From NCBI GenBank assembly GCA_035697245.1, contig DASSDH010000089.1:1-7045 (forward strand): a stretch of 7,045 bases of DNA, read 5' to 3'. The translations under genes were made by a program, and so were the position numbers. The notes under the pieces were generated by a model. It was not told where the DNA came from. It ran no database searches and saw only the letters and a list, made by a program, of their open reading frames with translations. The stretch comes from JACVRX01 sp035697245 (GTDB lineage: Bacteria; Actinomycetota; Actinomycetes; Jiangellales; Jiangellaceae). Below are positions 4,966 to 7,045 of the stretch, in pieces (the stretch's first letter is position 1; each line of letters starts with the position of its first letter).

Positions 4966-5677
4966 GCGCGTACCCACGAGGCACAATGAACCGGTGGTCG
5001 AGCGTTGGACACAGGAACGACGGCGGCAACACACCCGCGACCTGCTCCTCGATGCCGCTGAGCAGCTTTTCGCCACCAAGGGGTTCGAAGGGGCGGCGCT
5101 CGACGAGATCGCCGACAGCGCCGGCTACACCCGGGGCGCGATCTACAAGCACTTCGGCAGTAAGGAAGAGCTGTTCCTCACCGTCAACAAGCGGTTCAAC
5201 GAACGGTTCCTCACGGGGTTCCTGGACCTCATTGACCCGTCGACACCGCACGAGGAGATCGATCTCGACGCGATCGCCAAGCGGTGGCACGACCTACAGA
5301 CCCGCGACCCGCACGCCATAGCCCTCGGCATGGAATTCAGCCTCTACATGCTCCGCAACCCCGACGTTCGCCACCGCGTGGCCGAACATCAGCGGGCGCT
5401 CGCGCACACGATCGCGGAATTCATGGAAGAGCAAGCCTCCCGGCTCGGTGTGACTCTGCGGATCCCCGCCCTCACCCTTGCCCGCATCGCTCTCGCGGCC
5501 GGCGACGGACTCGAGCTCGCCAGTCACCTCCACGACACGGAGGACGACCTGTACGAGCCGTTCCTCGAACTCCTCCTCTCCGCTTGGGACACGCCGCCCG
5601 CTCGAACGACACGACGCACTGCCGACAAGACGGCGAAGACGCGCACCGCCGCGAGGTCGTGGCGCAAGCAGCCATGA
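4949..5677 (+). CDS. TetR-family transcriptional repressor, divergent from ABC exporter
   Basis: A 242-residue protein. The N-terminal DNA-binding domain spans about residues 27-75: DLLLDAAEQLFATKGFEG, then the helix-turn-helix LDEIADSAGYTRGAIYKHFG, then SKEELFLTV, the canonical TetR pattern. The rest is a helical ligand-binding and dimer domain ending at about residue 218. The last 25 residues (ARTTRRTADKTAKTRTAARS and onward) form a very basic Ala/Thr/Arg/Lys tail, longer than usual and perhaps disordered or DNA-contacting. ATG 4949 is preferred because it lies six bases after a TANNNT -10. GTG 4994, after a weak GAGG, is an alternative that would keep the whole DNA-binding domain. The divergent exporter operon 42 bases away is the likely target, with autorepression through the shared operator. 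The ligand is probably an exported compound. Confidence 0.93.
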   Translation: MHLSVKRVPTRHNEPVVERWTQERRRQHTRDLLLDAAEQLFATKGFEGAALDEIADSAGYTRGAIYKHFGSKEELFLTVNKRFNERFLTGFLDLIDPSTPHEEIDLDAIAKRWHDLQTRDPHAIALGMEFSLYMLRNPDVRHRVAEHQRALAHTIAEFMEEQASRLGVTLRIPALTLARIALAAGDGLELASHLHDTEDDLYEPFLELLLSAWDTPPARTTRRTADKTAKTRTAARSWRKQP

Positions 5678-5689
5678 CGGCCACTGCTA

Positions 5690-5753
5690 CCCGATCGAAC
5701 CGCAGCCCCACGTCGCTCCGTCGGGCTAGAGGGCGACGAAGCCGGCGATCGGG
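5690..5753. terminator. Nested inverted repeats between convergent tetR and acetyltransferase genes
   Basis: CCCGATCG at 5690-5697 pairs with CGATCGGG at 5746-5753. Inside it CGTCGCTC (5711-5718) pairs with GGGCGACG (5731-5738), using one G-U pair and leaving a 12-base loop. The position between two convergent stop codons (5677 and 5767) suits a bidirectional terminator. There is no U-tract, which actinobacterial terminators often lack. Evidence is modest because GC-rich repeats arise easily. Confidence 0.33.
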
Positions 5754-5766
5754 GACACGGAGGTGA

Positions 5767-6282
5767 TCATTGCTCGGGCGCCACGGCAGCCGCCGAGTCG
5801 ATGTGCCGCCGGTAGATGTTGTCGAGGTATCCATCCACTGTCGCCTGCTTCCAGAAGGTGAAGCCGAGCTTGCGAGCGACGTTCTGCGACGCATGGTTGG
5901 TCGGGTCGATCATGGCGAGGATCTCGCCGCGGAAGGTCTCCGCTTTGGCGAGCACTGCTCGACTGGCCTCAGTGGCGTAGCCCAGCCCGCGCGCCGCGGG
6001 AACAAGCCGGTATCCGAACTCGAGACGTCGCCGGCCCTCGAAGTCAAACCAGTTGACACCGGCATAGCCGACGACGATCCCTGTCGACCGCTCGATCACC
6101 GGCTGCTTCGCGAAGGCAAGCTCGGCGCCTCTCGCGAGCATCTCGTCGAAACGGTCGTGCGCAGCGCCGGTCGTGAGCACGCCCGAGGAGAAGACCATGA
6201 AGTCTTCATCGCAGAAGAGCTCCACGAACCGGGCCCGGTCTGATTCTCGGGGGAGACGAACCTCCAGGCGCGGGGTCAGCAC
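5767..6282 (-). CDS. GNAT-family N-acetyltransferase (RimJ/RimL-like)
   Basis: About 171 residues from GTG 6282 (MLTPRLEVRLPRESDRARFV) to TGA at 5769-5767. The opening strand L-TPRL-LR and the pattern GIVVGYAGV, GRRRLEFGYRLVPAARGLGY and ATEASRAVL follow the GNAT fold. The acetyl-CoA pyrophosphate-binding loop is RGLGYA. IDPTNHASQNVARKLGF is the usual motif B (N-x-x-S-x-x-V-x-x-K-x-G-F). Such enzymes transfer acetyl from acetyl-CoA to an amine of a protein terminus, antibiotic or metabolite, and the substrate cannot be told here. The frame is open to a GTG at 6366, but the extra 28 residues are unlike the family, so 6282 is preferred. Neither start has a clear ribosome site. Convergent with tetR. 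No operon partner is seen. Confidence 0.88.
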   Translation of the reverse strand: MLTPRLEVRLPRESDRARFVELFCDEDFMVFSSGVLTTGAAHDRFDEMLARGAELAFAKQPVIERSTGIVVGYAGVNWFDFEGRRRLEFGYRLVPAARGLGYATEASRAVLAKAETFRGEILAMIDPTNHASQNVARKLGFTFWKQATVDGYLDNIYRRHIDSAAAVAPEQ

Positions 6283-6649
6283 AAGACAGCCAGGTACCAG
6301 GTCAGCGAGGTCATTCCAGGATGATCTCAGGGCCCGCGGCGACCGCTCCGAATTTCGCGGCTGCACAAGCGTTCCAGCTCGCTCGGATCGGCCGGCTGAC
6401 GATGAGCGACCCGAGCGGCTCAGCGGGCGCTATCCAACATCCGCCACTGCGCGGCGGCGCCGCTCCTCAAACCGGCGTTTGGTGGCATCCCACGGCGTGG
6501 TTCGGGGACGCGGATTGTGGGGCACGCGTCCGGTACGTGAGGCTCTGGCTGTCCGACGAGCAGACCGAATCCTGCGCGGTCCGCTGCCCCAGTCTCTGCC
6601 ACGGGCGCCAGTGCACCGGGCAGCGAACGACACAAAGCGTCGGTGGCTC
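6283..6649. other. Region without a recognisable gene
   Basis: About 370 bases between the acetyltransferase start and the MerR promoter. Frames on both strands stay open in this GC-rich stretch (for example 6321-6653 + and 6635-6420 -). Their translations are Arg/Pro/Ala-rich with scattered Cys and Trp, share no family pattern I recognise and have no ribosome sites. It presumably holds the acetyltransferase promoter, which I cannot locate with confidence, and may contain decayed coding sequence. Confidence 0.5.
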
Positions 6650-6680
6650 TTGACTCTCACACAGTGTGAAGGCGTATCGA
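6650..6680 (+). promoter_or_regulatory. MerR-type promoter with 19-bp spacer and palindrome
   Basis: TTGACT (6650-6655) and TATCGA (6675-6680) are separated by 19 bases, the stretched spacing at which MerR-family activators untwist DNA. Inside the spacer lies a perfect interrupted palindrome TCACAC-A-GTGTGA (6657-6669), its centre two bases from the spacer centre. The predicted start near 6687 is only a few bases before the coding start. The promoter drives the merR-like gene itself, implying autoactivation when its ligand binds. Confidence 0.7.
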
Positions 6681-6690
6681 TGAGGTGGTC

Positions 6691-7045
6691 ATGTTGAGCA
6701 TCGGCGAGTTCGCACGGCTGGGGCAGATCTCGCCGCGGATGCTCCGCCACTACGACGAGATCGGCTTGCTCAGGCCCGAGCGCATCGACCCACAGAGCGG
6801 CTACCGCTTCTGCACGGCTACCCAACTCAGCCGTCTCCACCGGCTGCTCGTGCTGCGAGACCTTGGGCTCACGCTCGAGCACATCCGCGAGCTGCTGCTC
6901 GGTGACGATCCCCCCGTTGAGCAGCTACGCGGCATGCTCCGCCTGCGCCGATCCCAGATCGAACAGCACGTGGCCGATGAGCAAGCCCGTCTGCGCCGGG
7001 TTGAGGCGCACCTCCGACTCCTCGAAGGGAGCATCGTGATGTCAA
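6691..7045 (+). CDS. MerR-family transcriptional activator, 3'-truncated by window edge
   Basis: 118 residues are visible before the right edge. The N-terminus is a typical MerR winged helix: SIGEFARLGQISPRMLRHYD (3-22), EIGLLRPERIDPQSGYRF, QLSRLHRLLVLRDLGLTLEHI (45-65). A long dimerisation helix follows (about 75-112), rich in Arg/Gln/Glu with LRLRRSQIEQHVADEQARL. No metal-binding Cys pattern is present (the single Cys41 is unlikely to serve). The long helix followed by LLEG suggests the drug-sensing branch (BmrR/TipA-like, often with a GyrI-like effector domain), but that domain would lie beyond the window. ATG 6691 has GAGG five bases upstream and is preferred. In-frame GTG 6685 and TTG 6694 are alternatives. 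If transcription starts near 6687 the ribosome site is mostly outside the mRNA. Confidence 0.93.
   Translation, partial: MLSIGEFARLGQISPRMLRHYDEIGLLRPERIDPQSGYRFCTATQLSRLHRLLVLRDLGLTLEHIRELLLGDDPPVEQLRGMLRLRRSQIEQHVADEQARLRRVEAHLRLLEGSIVMS

Noticed and set aside
4986..5321. ATG at 4986 as an alternative start near tetR
   Set aside because: It is in a different frame from the repressor, and its product is Arg/Ser/Thr-rich shadow sequence.
6283..6366. Upstream extension of the acetyltransferase to GTG 6366
   Set aside because: The extra 28 residues are unlike GNAT N-termini, which normally begin a few residues before the L-TPRL strand.
6370..6420. CGCTCGG...CCGAGCG inverted repeat
   Set aside because: A seven-base stem with a loop of over 20 bases is expected by chance in DNA this GC-rich.
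6173..6697. Long plus-strand open frame of 174 codons
   Set aside because: It is mostly antisense to the acetyltransferase, is Arg/Ser/Pro-rich, has no family pattern and runs across the MerR promoter.
1..7045. CRISPR array, tRNA or rRNA genes, transposase or insertion-sequence ends
   Set aside because: No regularly spaced repeats, tRNA-like stems or transposase motifs were seen on reading; the mosaic is inferred from gene breaks only.

Overview
The window is high-GC DNA with the G/C-biased third positions, GTG starts and gene families (GAF-ANTAR regulator, TetR-controlled ABC-2 exporter, MerR regulator) of an actinobacterium. No genus can be named from it. It reads as an accessory or scarred stretch of chromosome: the right half holds ordinary intact regulator, transporter and acetyltransferase genes, while the left half is a mosaic of broken genes.

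Layout. 2-331 (+) is the C-terminal part of an ANTAR-domain RNA-binding regulator cut by the window edge. 380-about 486 (-) looks like the tail of a transglutaminase-like protein, abutting head-on the tail of an ABC transporter ATPase (485-798, +) that needs two frame changes to read. A linked ABC-2 permease (795-1519, +) carries one more frameshift and stops matching its family at about 1519. From there to about 3278 lies a block whose genes all point left: the C-terminal end of a large helicase/methylase-like mobile-element protein (3278-2534), a possible tiny ORF, a hypothetical protein resembling a winged helix (2353-1871), and the first 69 residues of a type I restriction HsdM subunit (1725-1519). 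Both outer edges of this block cut through genes, and each edge abuts the 3' end of an ABC-2 permease.

4906-3117 (-) is an ABC exporter operon: ATPase, then permease, joined by an ATGA overlap. It is divergent from a TetR-family repressor (4949-5677, +) across about 42 bp that hold a perfect TTGACA -35 element, overlapping -10 elements on both strands and a 10-bp palindrome. The obvious model is a TetR that represses itself and the exporter until a ligand of the pump is present. The substrate is unknown. A GNAT acetyltransferase (6282-5767, -) follows convergently. After about 370 bp with no recognisable gene, a MerR-family regulator (6691 onward, +) runs off the right edge. Its promoter has the 19-bp spacer typical of MerR control.

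No complete new biological system is visible. The most informative features are the truncated block at 1519-3278, the three gene junctions at about 485, 1519 and 3278, the clustered single-base frame changes (real decay or sequence error), and the compact divergent promoter of the tetR/ABC pair.
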